Assembly: GCF_046630315.1 (NCBI RefSeq)
Contig: NZ_LQBD01000016.1
Location: 1-64,000, forward strand
Source of the DNA: Brucella anthropi_A
Lineage (GTDB): Bacteria > Pseudomonadota > Alphaproteobacteria > Rhizobiales > Rhizobiaceae
Reading direction: 5' to 3'
Length of the DNA stretch: 64,000 bases
Part shown: positions 1-8,649 of the stretch, piece by piece
Numbering within the stretch: the first letter of the stretch is position 1
Layout of the letters: every line of letters begins with the position of its first letter
Program-made: the position numbers and the translations under genes
Notes under the pieces: generated by a model
What the model was told of the DNA's origin: nothing
Databases searched by the model: none
Seen by the model: only the letters and a program-made list of their open reading frames with translations

Positions 1-151
1 GCTATTTCTTATGTGTCGCACGGTTTCATATTGGTTATGTGTTTGGTCTGAGGCCAATCGAGGCGAAGCAATATCTGATTTGTCTGTGATAAGAATATCG
101 GCCTTGCATTTCGAATGCGTCGCGTTTCACTCGATGGGCATTATGCAGGAT

Positions 152-180
152 TTGACTATTTGCATTGATATCAATATAAA
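152..180 (+). promoter_or_regulatory. sigma70-type promoter with palindromic spacer, upstream of the DUF1428 gene
   Basis: A TTGACT -35 (152-157) and a TATAAA -10 (175-180) are separated by exactly 17 bases. The spacer contains the perfect 12-base palindrome ATTGATATCAAT (164-175), which touches the -10 box and could be an operator. The next gene starts 88 bases downstream at 268. Bases 1-151 hold no gene I can support. Seen in sequence; promoter activity is inference. Confidence 0.6.
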
Positions 181-267
181 TGTGGTGCATATGGATCGTA
201 TGTTGGGGGTGGGCGGGATACGGAAGCTCGAAGCCAAAGGCGGAGCTCTTTAACCGGGAGAGAGAAA

Positions 268-621
268 ATGGCCTATATTGAAGGATTTGTCGTCGCCGTC
301 CCCAAGGCGAACAAGGAAGCCTATCGCAAGCATGCTGCTGAAGCCGCCGTATTATTCAAAGAGTTTGGCGTGACGCGCATGGTCGAGGCGTGGGGCGATG
401 ATGTGCCCGATGGCAAGGTCACAGATTTTCGCCGTGCGGTCAAAGCGGAAGCCGATGAGGAGGTTGTGTTCTCCTGGTTCGAATATCCCGACAAGGCGAC
501 GCGTGACGCTGCAAATAGCAAGATGATGAGCGACCCGCGCATGAAGGCGATGGGTGAACAGATGCCATTCGATGGCAAGCGCATGATCTTCGGCGGTTTT
601 TCCACAATCGTCGATGTTTGA
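268..621 (+). CDS. DUF1428 family protein
   Basis: A 117-residue cytosolic protein matching the DUF1428 family of small (about 115-120 residue) dimeric alpha/beta-barrel-like proteins of unknown biochemical role. The family-typical start (M-x-Y-I-E-G-F-V-V-A-V-P) and the end with GKRMIFGGF are both present, so it is full length. The ATG is preceded by a purine-rich GGGAGAGAG ribosome binding site. It stands alone behind a good sigma70 promoter (152-180), and 254 bases with no recognisable gene separate it from the FtsB-like gene. Function is not inferred beyond family membership. Confidence 0.85.
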   Translation: MAYIEGFVVAVPKANKEAYRKHAAEAAVLFKEFGVTRMVEAWGDDVPDGKVTDFRRAVKAEADEEVVFSWFEYPDKATRDAANSKMMSDPRMKAMGEQMPFDGKRMIFGGFSTIVDV

Positions 622-875
622 GTTCTTCAGGCATTTTCGCAGATGTGCATGAACGGCTTGTCCTTGTGGCGAGCCGTTCTCGATTCCTGTCAGGATCGAA
701 CGGCCGTTCCATGTCGGCTTTTCTCGCCCGGTATTATACAAAATCAGGAGTGTCTGCCCCCGACATCCGTTCGTGGTAAATCTCTGTTAAGCAAAATAAT
801 GCTTGATGGTGAAATTCGGATGGAGGCCCTTCGCAGGATTCGTCGTGGCTCCGAATATCCGGGAAGGAAGCCGAA

Positions 876-1205
876 ATGTGGACCAAACAGAAGCGTAAAT
901 CGATCCGTGGGCGGTTTGTATTGCCTATTCTGACGGCTGCGTTTCTGAGCTATTTCGGTTTTCACGCCTATCACGGCGAATTCGGTCTCTATTCCCGTAT
1001 CCAGCTTGAAGAGCAGAAAAGCCTTCTGGCCAAACAGCTTGAACAGGTGACGGCGGAACGCAACGCACTCGAAAAGCGGGTCACGCTTTTGCGCGACGGT
1101 TCCATCGAGAAGGATATGCTTGACGAGCAGGCGCGCAGGGCGCTTAATCTCTCCCATCCCGACGAGGTGACAATTATTACCTCCAGGGAAGACAGATCGA
1201 ATTAA
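876..1205 (+). CDS. FtsB/DivIC-like septum formation initiator protein
   Basis: A 109-residue bitopic membrane protein of the FtsB/DivIC family, part of the divisome FtsQLB subcomplex. A basic N-terminus is followed by one membrane segment (about residues 14-31), then a coiled coil (about 38-75, with the E-x-x-x-L-x-K-x-L spacing of FtsB) and a short polar tail. A GGAAGGAAG ribosome binding site precedes the ATG. In Rhizobiales this gene commonly lies just upstream of the pdh operon, as here (138 bases before pdhA). Length and topology match the family; the family assignment is firm, and direct divisome membership is inferred. Confidence 0.82.
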   Translation: MWTKQKRKSIRGRFVLPILTAAFLSYFGFHAYHGEFGLYSRIQLEEQKSLLAKQLEQVTAERNALEKRVTLLRDGSIEKDMLDEQARRALNLSHPDEVTIITSREDRSN

Positions 1206-1342
1206 CCGAAATCCAGTTAATTGTCTTTTTGTGGTATGTTTTTAAGGGCTTGGCGACATAGCAGCTATGCTCTGGGCGCATATTGTATCTTGTGATATGC
1301 CTGTATAACGTCACAATAGAACGACAATTTAGGGAGCGAGAT

Positions 1343-2383
1343 ATGGCACCGAGGGCTAAAAAGTCGCCTGCAGGTAAAACGCAGGCGTCTTCTGTGACTG
1401 CACCCAAGGCACCTGCGCCTGCGAACTTTGACAAGAAGCAGGAGCTGGACGCCTATCGCGAAATGCTGTTGATCCGGCGTTTCGAAGAAAAGGCCGGCCA
1501 GCTTTATGGCATGGGCTTCATTGGCGGTTTCTGCCACCTTTATATCGGCCAGGAAGCCGTTGTGGTCGGTATGCAGATGGCGCTGAAGGAAGGTGATCAG
1601 GTGATCACCGCCTATCGCGATCATGGCCATATGCTGGCGGCAGGCATGAGCGCGCGTGGCGTTATGGCTGAATTGACCGGACGCCGCAGCGGCCTTTCCA
1701 AGGGGAAGGGCGGCTCCATGCACATGTTCTCCAAGGAGAAGAATTTCTACGGCGGTCACGGTATCGTCGGTGCGCAGGTGTCACTCGGCACCGGTCTGGC
1801 ATTCGCGAATCGCTATCGCGACAATGACAATGTAACGCTGACCTATTTCGGCGACGGCGCCTCCAATCAGGGGCAGGTCTACGAAAGCTTCAACATGGCA
1901 TCGCTGTGGAAGCTGCCCGTGGTCTACATCATCGAGAACAATCGTTATGCTATGGGTACATCCGTTTCGCGCTCGTCGGCGGAAACGGATTTCTCGAAGC
2001 GTGGTCTCTCTTTCAATATTCCGGGTATCCAGGTGGACGGCATGGATGTGCGCGCGGTCAAGGCCGCAGCCGATCTGGCTGTGGAATGGACGCGCTCCGG
2101 CAAGGGGCCGATCATTCTCGACATGCAGACCTATCGCTATCGCGGTCACTCCATGTCGGACCCGGCCAAGTATCGCTCGAAGGAAGAAGTGCAGAAGATG
2201 CGCTCCGAGCATGATCCGATCGAGCAGGTCAAGCAGCGTCTGATCGAAAAGGGTTGGGCAACCGAGGAAGAGCTGAAGGAAATCGACAAGGACGTCCGCG
2301 ATATTGTCGCTGATTCTGCCGATTTCGCTCAAAACGATCCGGAGCCGGATGCATCCGAGCTCTACACGGATATTCTGCTCTAA
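1343..2383 (+). CDS. pdhA: Pyruvate dehydrogenase E1 component subunit alpha
   Basis: 346 residues. E1-alpha, with PdhB, decarboxylates pyruvate using thiamine diphosphate and passes the acetyl group to lipoyl domains of the complex. The ThDP-binding segment G-D-G-A-S-N-Q-G (about 170-177) with downstream N-N-R-Y-A-M-G, and the phospho-loop-like Y-R-Y-R-G-H-S-M-S-D-P, are intact. The frame is open from a non-ATG codon at 1283, but the ATG at 1343 has an AGGGAGCGAG ribosome binding site and gives the family-typical Ala/Lys/Pro-rich N-terminus. It is the first gene of pdhA-pdhB-pdhC, 18 bases before pdhB. Confidence 0.96.
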   Translation: MAPRAKKSPAGKTQASSVTAPKAPAPANFDKKQELDAYREMLLIRRFEEKAGQLYGMGFIGGFCHLYIGQEAVVVGMQMALKEGDQVITAYRDHGHMLAAGMSARGVMAELTGRRSGLSKGKGGSMHMFSKEKNFYGGHGIVGAQVSLGTGLAFANRYRDNDNVTLTYFGDGASNQGQVYESFNMASLWKLPVVYIIENNRYAMGTSVSRSSAETDFSKRGLSFNIPGIQVDGMDVRAVKAAADLAVEWTRSGKGPIILDMQTYRYRGHSMSDPAKYRSKEEVQKMRSEHDPIEQVKQRLIEKGWATEEELKEIDKDVRDIVADSADFAQNDPEPDASELYTDILL

Positions 2384-2401
2384 TTCCAGGAAGGTGTTGT
2401 C

Positions 2402-3799
2402 ATGCCCGTAGAAATTCTCATGCCCGCACTTTCCCCAACCATGGAAGAGGGCAAGCTCTCCAAGTGGCTGAAGAAAGAAGGCGACAAGGTTACGTCCGGC
2501 GATGTGATCGCTGAAATTGAAACCGACAAGGCGACGATGGAAGTCGAAGCTGTCGATGAAGGCACGATCGGCAAGATCCTTGTCGATGAAGGCACCGATG
2601 GCGTGAAGGTCAATACGCCGATTGCCGTGCTTCTCGGTGACGGTGAGAGCGCTTCCGATATCGGTTCCGCACCGGCTGCCAAGGCTGAAACGCAAAAGGA
2701 CGAAGCCAAGGAAGAGCCAAAAGCCGAAGAAAAGAAGGCTGACGCTGTTCCGGCTGCTCCCAAGGCTCCGGCGCTTGAAGTCGCATCCGACCCAGACATT
2801 CCGGCCGGCACCGAAATGGTTTCCACGACCGTTCGTGAAGCGCTTCGTGACGCTATGGCCGAAGAAATGCGCCGGGACCCGAACGTTTTCGTGATGGGTG
2901 AAGAAGTCGCCGAATATCAGGGCGCTTACAAGGTAACGCAGGGGCTTCTTGACGAGTTCGGCCCGAAGCGCGTTGTCGATACCCCGATCACCGAACATGG
3001 TTTTGCCGGTGTCGGCGTTGGCGCTGCTTTTGCGGGTCTGCGCCCGATCGTTGAATTCATGACTTTCAACTTCGCCATGCAGGCAATCGATCAGATCGTG
3101 AATTCCGCCGCCAAGACGCTTTATATGTCCGGCGGGCAGATGGGCGCCCCGATGGTCTTCCGCGGCCCGTCCGGTGCTGCGGCACGCGTTGCTGCCCAGC
3201 ATTCGCAGTGCTACGCGGCCTGGTACAGCCATATTCCGGGTCTGAAAGTCGTCATGCCATATACGGCAGCCGACGCCAAGGGCCTGCTGAAGGCTGCTAT
3301 CCGCGATCCGAATCCGGTGATCTTCCTCGAAAACGAAATTCTTTATGGTCATCATTTCGATGTGCCGAAGCTTGACGATTTCGTTCTGCCGATCGGCAAG
3401 GCCCGCATTCACAAGCAGGGCAAGGATGCCACCATCGTTTCATTCGGCATCGGCATGACCTATGCCGTCAAGGCAGCTGAAGAACTGGCCCAGCAGGGTA
3501 TCGATGTTGAAATCATCGATCTGCGCACGATCCGCCCGATGGATATCCCAACGGTCGTGGAATCGGTCAAGAAGACCGGCCGCCTGGTGACGGTGGAAGA
3601 AGGTTTCCCACAGTCGTCTGTTGGTACGGAAATTGCCACCCGCGTCATGCAGCAGGCCTTCGATTATCTCGATGCGCCGATCCTCACCATTGCCGGCAAG
3701 GATGTTCCGATGCCTTATGCGGCAAATCTGGAAAAACTGGCGCTGCCGACGGTCGCCGAAGTGGTCGAAGCGGTGAAAGCCGTTACCTATACCGCTTAA
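2402..3799 (+). CDS. pdhB: Pyruvate dehydrogenase E1 component subunit beta with N-terminal lipoyl domain
   Basis: 465 residues. Residues about 1-78 form a biotinyl/lipoyl domain with the lipoylation motif E-T-D-K-A-T-M-E (Lys about 43). A Lys/Glu/Ala/Pro-rich linker (about 85-130) follows, then the transketolase-type E1-beta domain to the C-terminus. Lipoyl-E1-beta fusion is typical of Rhizobiales and related alphaproteobacteria, while most other bacteria carry lipoyl domains only on E2. An AGGAAGG ribosome binding site precedes the ATG. Partner of PdhA in an alpha2beta2 E1. Confidence 0.96.
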   Translation: MPVEILMPALSPTMEEGKLSKWLKKEGDKVTSGDVIAEIETDKATMEVEAVDEGTIGKILVDEGTDGVKVNTPIAVLLGDGESASDIGSAPAAKAETQKDEAKEEPKAEEKKADAVPAAPKAPALEVASDPDIPAGTEMVSTTVREALRDAMAEEMRRDPNVFVMGEEVAEYQGAYKVTQGLLDEFGPKRVVDTPITEHGFAGVGVGAAFAGLRPIVEFMTFNFAMQAIDQIVNSAAKTLYMSGGQMGAPMVFRGPSGAAARVAAQHSQCYAAWYSHIPGLKVVMPYTAADAKGLLKAAIRDPNPVIFLENEILYGHHFDVPKLDDFVLPIGKARIHKQGKDATIVSFGIGMTYAVKAAEELAQQGIDVEIIDLRTIRPMDIPTVVESVKKTGRLVTVEEGFPQSSVGTEIATRVMQQAFDYLDAPILTIAGKDVPMPYAANLEKLALPTVAEVVEAVKAVTYTA

Positions 3800-3816
3800 A
3801 CAGAAAGGGTCTGGAC

Positions 3817-5172
3817 ATGCCGATCAATATCACCATGCCAGCGCTTTCTCCGACGATGGAAGAAGGCAACCTGTCGAAATGGCTGGTCAAGGAAGGCGAC
3901 AAGATCGCTCCTGGCGATGTTATTGCTGAAATCGAGACCGACAAGGCCACGATGGAAGTGGAAGCTGTGGACGAAGGCACGATTGCCAAGATCGTGGTTC
4001 CCGCCGGTTCCGAAGGCGTCAAGGTCAATGCGCTGATTGCCATCCTCGCCGAAGAAGGCGAGGATGTGGCGGCTGCGGCCAAGGGTGCAGCGTCTGCTCC
4101 GAAGGCCGAAGCAAAGGCCGAGGTTCCGAAGGAAGAGCCAAAGCCGGCTGAAGCCAAGAAGGAAGCCGCAGCGCCTGCAGCGACGCCCGCGCCAGCCAAG
4201 ATAGAGCAGCCTGCTGCTGCTTCGAATAAGGGTGATCGCGTGTTCGCGTCGCCGCTTGCTCGCCGCATCGCCAGGGAATCCGGTGTCGATATCGCTGCCG
4301 TGAAGGGCACCGGCCCGCATGGTCGTATCGTTCAGCGCGATGTGGAAGCCGCTCTGGCTTCCGGTAGCGCCAAGGCTGCTCAGCCGAAGGCGGACGCCGC
4401 CTCTGCCGCCGCGCCGAAGCCGATGTCGGATGATGCCGTTCTCAAGCTCTTTGAAGAAGGCACCTACGAGATCGTTCCGCATGACGGCATGCGCAAGACA
4501 ATTGCCCGTCGTCTGGTGGAATCCAAGCAGACCGTTCCGCATTTCTATTTGACGATCGATTGCGAACTGGATGCGCTTCTCGCCCTGCGTTCGCAGATCA
4601 ATGCCGCTGCGCCGGTGATCAAGACCGAAAAGGGCGAGGTTCCCGCCTACAAGCTCTCGGTCAACGATATGGTCATCAAGGCAACGGCTCTGGCGCTGCG
4701 CGATGTTCCGGATGCCAATGTGTCGTGGACAGAAGGCGGCATGGTCAAGCACAAGCGCGCTGATGTCGGCGTTGCTGTCTCCATTCCGGGCGGTCTGATT
4801 ACGCCGATCGTTCGTCAGTCGGACTCGAAGACATTGTCGGCGATTTCCAACGAGATGAAGGATCTTGCCAAGCGTGCGCGCGATCGCAAGCTGAAGCCTG
4901 AAGAATATCAGGGCGGTTCGACCTCCGTGTCCAACCTTGGCATGTTCGGTGTGAAGGACTTTGCTGCAATCATCAATCCACCGCATGCGACCATTTTCGC
5001 AATCGGTGCCGGTGAACAGCGTGCAGTGGTCAAGAACGGTGAAATCAAGGTTGCGACCGTCATGTCCGTAACCCTTTCAACCGATCACCGCGCCGTCGAT
5101 GGCGCGTTGGCCGCAGAACTTGCACAGGCCTTCAAGCGTCACATCGAAAACCCGATGGGCATGCTGGTCTGA
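3817..5172 (+). CDS. pdhC: Dihydrolipoamide acetyltransferase (E2) of pyruvate dehydrogenase
   Basis: 451 residues. The protein has one lipoyl domain (1-78, E-T-D-K-A-T-M-E), an Ala/Pro/Lys linker, a peripheral subunit-binding domain (about 145-180, F-A-S-P-L-A-R-R-I-A), a second linker, and the catalytic acetyltransferase core ending with the H-R-x-V-D-G active-site motif (D-H-R-A-V-D-G near residue 425). It transfers the acetyl group to CoA and scaffolds the complex. Its lipoyl domain is nearly identical to that of PdhB, suggesting duplication or gene conversion within the operon. It lies 17 bases after pdhB. Confidence 0.96.
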   Translation: MPINITMPALSPTMEEGNLSKWLVKEGDKIAPGDVIAEIETDKATMEVEAVDEGTIAKIVVPAGSEGVKVNALIAILAEEGEDVAAAAKGAASAPKAEAKAEVPKEEPKPAEAKKEAAAPAATPAPAKIEQPAAASNKGDRVFASPLARRIARESGVDIAAVKGTGPHGRIVQRDVEAALASGSAKAAQPKADAASAAAPKPMSDDAVLKLFEEGTYEIVPHDGMRKTIARRLVESKQTVPHFYLTIDCELDALLALRSQINAAAPVIKTEKGEVPAYKLSVNDMVIKATALALRDVPDANVSWTEGGMVKHKRADVGVAVSIPGGLITPIVRQSDSKTLSAISNEMKDLAKRARDRKLKPEEYQGGSTSVSNLGMFGVKDFAAIINPPHATIFAIGAGEQRAVVKNGEIKVATVMSVTLSTDHRAVDGALAAELAQAFKRHIENPMGMLV

Positions 5173-5227
5173 TCGATCAACTTCAAGGGCGTCGCGTTCT
5201 GTCGAATGCGACGCCTGAGGTTTTTGT

Positions 5228-5815
5228 ATGGCTGGACAACTGAACCTACGTCAGGCTGAGCGCCGTGAAGCCGCAGAGATCGCCATTCTTGTCGATATCT
5301 CGTCGCACGGTTTTGCGTCGTGGCTCTGGTACGGTGCGGTTCTCGATGGCCGCAACGAGACTGCCATGGAACGTGGGCGCGATTATATGCGCGCCGACGG
5401 CCCGGAAGGCTGGCGGGGCACGACGATTGCCGAATGGGGAGGCGACATTGCGGGCCTTTCCCTTGGCTTCACCCTTGATGAAAGCCTGAATGATCTGCCG
5501 CGGCAACATCCGGTTCTGGATCAGTTGATCGATTTGCAGCGCAAGGTCATTGGCAACCGCTTTATCGACAGCATTGGTGTTTACCGGCAATTCCGCGGTA
5601 AAGGTATTGGCCATGCGCTCGTTGCCCGTGAAATCGATATTGCACGCCGGAACGGCAACCCGGCAATCAGCCTGATAACCGAAAGCCACAACGATGTGGC
5701 GCTCTCCCTTTACGGCGCCCATGGTTTCAAGGAAATTGAGCGGCTCGAAGCGATAGAACGCATTGGGCAGGACAAAAGACACGACTGGGTGCTGCTCACC
5801 CGGCAAGTGAACTGA
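5228..5815 (+). CDS. GNAT family N-acetyltransferase
   Basis: A 195-residue protein with the GNAT acetyl-CoA fold. The pyrophosphate-binding loop is R-Q-F-R-G-K-G-I-G (about residues 118-126), followed by S-L-I-T-E-S-H-N and the C-terminal L-Y-x-x-x-G-F-K-E sheet motif. The substrate cannot be read from the sequence. It sits between pdhC (55-base gap) and lpdA (16-base gap) in the same orientation, so it is probably cotranscribed with the pyruvate dehydrogenase genes, a position usually held by other genes in relatives. A role acting on the complex or its metabolites is only a guess. Confidence 0.85.
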   Translation: MAGQLNLRQAERREAAEIAILVDISSHGFASWLWYGAVLDGRNETAMERGRDYMRADGPEGWRGTTIAEWGGDIAGLSLGFTLDESLNDLPRQHPVLDQLIDLQRKVIGNRFIDSIGVYRQFRGKGIGHALVAREIDIARRNGNPAISLITESHNDVALSLYGAHGFKEIERLEAIERIGQDKRHDWVLLTRQVN

Positions 5816-5831
5816 GCAAAGGCAGGACAAT

Positions 5832-7295
5832 ATGGCCGACATTTACGACGTTATTGTTATCGGCTCTGGGCCGGGTGGCTATGTCACCGCAATCCGCGCT
5901 GCGCAGCTTGGCCTCAAGACGGCTATCGTCGAGCGCGAACATCTGGGCGGGATTTGCCTCAACTGGGGCTGCATCCCGACCAAGGCGCTTTTGCGCTCGG
6001 CTGAAATCCTGCATTTTGGCGAACACGCCAAGGATTACGGGCTGAAGCTGGAAGGCACGATCACGCCTGACGTCAAGGCTGTGGTGCAGCGGTCGCGCGG
6101 CGTTTCTGCCCGTCTGAACGGCGGCGTCGGCTTCCTGATGAAGAAGAACAAGATCGACGTGATCTGGGGCGAAGCGAAGCTCACCAAAGCCGCCTCTGGC
6201 TCAAACCCGGTTGAGATTTCGGTCGGCAAAACCTCAAAGCAGCCGATGCAGCCGCAGAACCCCGTTCCAAAGGGTGTCCTGGGCGAGGGTACCTACAAGG
6301 CGAAACACGTCATTGTCGCTACCGGCGCACGTCCGCGCGCTTTGCCGGGCATTGAGCCGGATGGCAAGCTGATCTGGACCTATTTCGAAGCCATGGTGCC
6401 GCAGGAACTGCCGAAATCCATGCTCGTGATGGGATCGGGCGCAATCGGCATCGAGTTCGCTTCCTTCTACAAGGACATGGGCGTCGACGTGACAGTCGTG
6501 GAACTGATGCCGCAGATCATGCCGGTCGAGGATGCGGAGATTTCGGCCCTCGCGCGCAAGCAGCTTGAAAAGCGCGGCCTGAAGATCATTACCGATGCGA
6601 AAGTTACCAAGGTCGAGAAGGGCGCAAGCAATGTGACCGCCCATATCGAGACCAAGGACGGAAAGACGCAGTCGTTGACGGTGGACCGCATGATTTCGGC
6701 CGTTGGCGTGCAGGGCAATATCGAAAATCTCGGCCTGGAAGCGCTTGGCGTCAAGACGGATCGCGGATGCATCGTCATCGATGGTTATGGCAAGACCAAT
6801 GTTGCGGGTATCTATGCTATCGGTGACGTTGCCGGTCCGCCGATGCTGGCGCACAAGGCTGAGCATGAGGGCGTAATCTGTGTCGAGAAGATTGCCGGTC
6901 TTCCAAACGTTCATCCGCTCGACAAGAACATGATTCCGGGCTGCACCTATTGCAATCCGCAGGTCGCTTCCGTCGGTCTGACTGAAGCGAAGGCCAAGGA
7001 AAAGGGCTACGATATTCGCGTCGGACGCTATTCATTTGCCGCAAACGGCAAGGCGATCGCACTCGGGGAAGATCAGGGGCTGGTCAAGACCATCTTCGAC
7101 AAGAAGACGGGACAATTGCTCGGCGCCCATATGGTCGGTGCGGAAGTGACCGAGCTCATCCAGGGCTTTGTCATTGCCATGAACCTTGAAACGACCGAGG
7201 AAGAACTGATGCATTCGGTCTTCCCGCATCCGACTCTTTCGGAAATGATGAAGGAAAGCGTTCTGGATGCGTATGGTCGCGCGCTGAACGCTTGA
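5832..7295 (+). CDS. lpdA: Dihydrolipoyl dehydrogenase (E3)
   Basis: 487 residues. This flavoprotein reoxidises dihydrolipoamide in the pyruvate dehydrogenase complex with NAD+. An N-terminal FAD site G-S-G-P-G-G (about 12-17) is followed by the redox disulfide motif G-G-I-C-L-N-W-G-C-I-P-T-K, the NAD-binding G-S-G-A-I-G-I-E, and the C-terminal H-P-T-L-S-E dimer-interface active-site histidine. A loop of about 25 residues rich in Pro/Gln/Lys before the A-T-G-A motif is longer than in enteric Lpd, as in other rhizobial PDH-linked copies. It is likely in one transcription unit with pdhABC and the GNAT gene. Confidence 0.95.
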   Translation: MADIYDVIVIGSGPGGYVTAIRAAQLGLKTAIVEREHLGGICLNWGCIPTKALLRSAEILHFGEHAKDYGLKLEGTITPDVKAVVQRSRGVSARLNGGVGFLMKKNKIDVIWGEAKLTKAASGSNPVEISVGKTSKQPMQPQNPVPKGVLGEGTYKAKHVIVATGARPRALPGIEPDGKLIWTYFEAMVPQELPKSMLVMGSGAIGIEFASFYKDMGVDVTVVELMPQIMPVEDAEISALARKQLEKRGLKIITDAKVTKVEKGASNVTAHIETKDGKTQSLTVDRMISAVGVQGNIENLGLEALGVKTDRGCIVIDGYGKTNVAGIYAIGDVAGPPMLAHKAEHEGVICVEKIAGLPNVHPLDKNMIPGCTYCNPQVASVGLTEAKAKEKGYDIRVGRYSFAANGKAIALGEDQGLVKTIFDKKTGQLLGAHMVGAEVTELIQGFVIAMNLETTEEELMHSVFPHPTLSEMMKESVLDAYGRALNA

Positions 7296-7377
7296 AGACG
7301 GAGAGACGCTCATTCCGCTGATCGAGAATGGAAGGCCATGGCGGCGCGCCGCCTGGCCGATCATCAAATGGTGTATC

Positions 7378-7575
7378 GTGGGAGGGCTGGTGCTGGGGTT
7401 TGCCGCTGGCACCTTGAGTGTCCTTGGCGGCAACACCATATCGATCAACGGAATGGCCCTGGCAGGCTGGTACGGAGTCTGGGCGCTTACATTGGCGCTG
7501 GGGGCCGCAGGCCTGGCGTTTGGCCTGATATGGGCATTGGTTTTCCGGGCTCTCGGACTGGCAGCGCGGCGATGA
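7378..7575 (+). CDS. Small two-helix membrane protein between lpdA and lipA
   Basis: The frame encodes a strongly hydrophobic 65-residue product with two Gly/Ala/Leu-rich membrane segments (about 2-20 and 28-58) and a basic end (A-A-R-R). A small membrane protein occupies the same slot in some other rhizobia. The frame contains no ATG: it is open from 7288, and the listed start is a GTG. A GGAGAG (7300-7305) stands 6 bases before an in-frame ATT at 7312, so translation could begin upstream and add about 22 residues including a basic segment (R-P-W-R-R). The existence of the gene is supported by hydrophobicity and position; its start is unresolved and its function unknown. Confidence 0.5.
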   Translation: MGGLVLGFAAGTLSVLGGNTISINGMALAGWYGVWALTLALGAAGLAFGLIWALVFRALGLAARR

Positions 7576-7634
7576 GTAGCAAATCGCCCAAGTTGACAGG
7601 GTAGGGAGCAGGGATTAGGACCGAACCGAACTTG

Positions 7635-7657
7635 GAAGCGTTTCATGAAAACGCTTC
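7635..7657. promoter_or_regulatory. Perfect inverted repeat just upstream of lipA
   Basis: GAAGCGTTT (7635-7643) and AAACGCTTC (7649-7657) form a 9-base stem with a 5-base loop, ending 18 bases before the lipA start. There is no T-run after it, so it is not a standard terminator. It could be an operator or an mRNA hairpin in the lipA leader. Seen in sequence; role is inference. Confidence 0.45.
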
Positions 7658-7675
7658 GGATAGGCAGGAAAAAGC

Positions 7676-8641
7676 ATGGTTACAGTTCTCGATCTGGTGA
7701 ACCAAGGCAAGCGTGAGCGGCATCCAGAGAAGGCGCATCGTCCGGACAATGTTGTCCTGAAGAAGCCCGACTGGATTCGCGTCAAGGCTCCTGTCTCACG
7801 CGGCTATGGCGAAACGCGCGATATCGTCCGTTCAAACAAGCTGGTCACGGTTTGCGAAGAAGCGGGCTGCCCGAACATCGGCGAATGCTGGGAAAAGAAG
7901 CACGCGACCTTCATGATCATGGGCGAGATCTGCACGCGTGCCTGCGCCTTCTGCAATGTCTCGACCGGTATTCCGACGGCGCTCGATCCCAACGAACCGG
8001 AGAATGTCGCCAAGGCCGTCAAGCAGATGGGCCTGACGCATGTGGTTATCACCTCAGTGGATCGTGACGATCTTGCCGATGGCGGCGCACAGCATTTTGC
8101 GGAGGTCATTCAGGCGATCCGCGAGGCTGCCCCTGCGACCACGATTGAAATCCTGACGCCGGATTTCCTGCGCAAGGAAGGCGCTCTCGAAGTTGTGGTC
8201 AAAGCGCGTCCGGATGTGTTCAATCACAATCTGGAAACCGTGCCTTCGAAATATCTTAAGGTGCGTCCCGGCGCCCGCTATTTCCATTCGATCCGCCTGT
8301 TGCAGCGCGTCAAGGAACTGGATCCGACCATTTTCACCAAATCCGGCATCATGGTCGGTCTCGGCGAGGAACGGAATGAAATCCTTCAGCTGATGGACGA
8401 TCTTCGTTCGGCGGATGTGGATTTCATGACCATCGGTCAGTATCTCCAGCCGACCCGCAAGCATCACCCGGTTATCCGCTTCGTGACGCCTGACGAATTC
8501 AAGTCGTTCGAAACGATTGGCCGGACGAAAGGCTTCCTTCTGGTCGCATCCAGCCCGTTGACGCGTTCGTCGCATCATGCCGGCGATGATTTCGCCAAGC
8601 TGAGGGCAGCGCGCGAGGCGCAGATCGCCGCACGGGTTTAA
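7676..8641 (+). CDS. lipA: Lipoyl synthase
   Basis: 321 residues. A radical-SAM enzyme that inserts two sulfurs into octanoyl groups on lipoyl domains of PdhB, PdhC and other 2-oxoacid dehydrogenases. It carries the auxiliary-cluster motif C-x4-C-x5-C (C-E-E-A-G-C-P-N-I-G-E-C), the radical-SAM cluster motif C-T-R-A-C-A-F-C, and the C-terminal R-S-S-H-H-A motif whose serine ligates the auxiliary cluster. An AGGAAAAAGC ribosome binding site precedes the ATG. Its place at the end of the pdh-lpd cluster fits its role in making that complex's cofactor. Confidence 0.96.
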   Translation: MVTVLDLVNQGKRERHPEKAHRPDNVVLKKPDWIRVKAPVSRGYGETRDIVRSNKLVTVCEEAGCPNIGECWEKKHATFMIMGEICTRACAFCNVSTGIPTALDPNEPENVAKAVKQMGLTHVVITSVDRDDLADGGAQHFAEVIQAIREAAPATTIEILTPDFLRKEGALEVVVKARPDVFNHNLETVPSKYLKVRPGARYFHSIRLLQRVKELDPTIFTKSGIMVGLGEERNEILQLMDDLRSADVDFMTIGQYLQPTRKHHPVIRFVTPDEFKSFETIGRTKGFLLVASSPLTRSSHHAGDDFAKLRAAREAQIAARV

Positions 8642-8649
8642 GACAGGAA

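Noticed and set aside
11..253. 80-codon open frame at the left edge
   Set aside because: No ribosome site or domain, odd Cys/Met/His composition, and it overlaps the strong promoter at 152-180.
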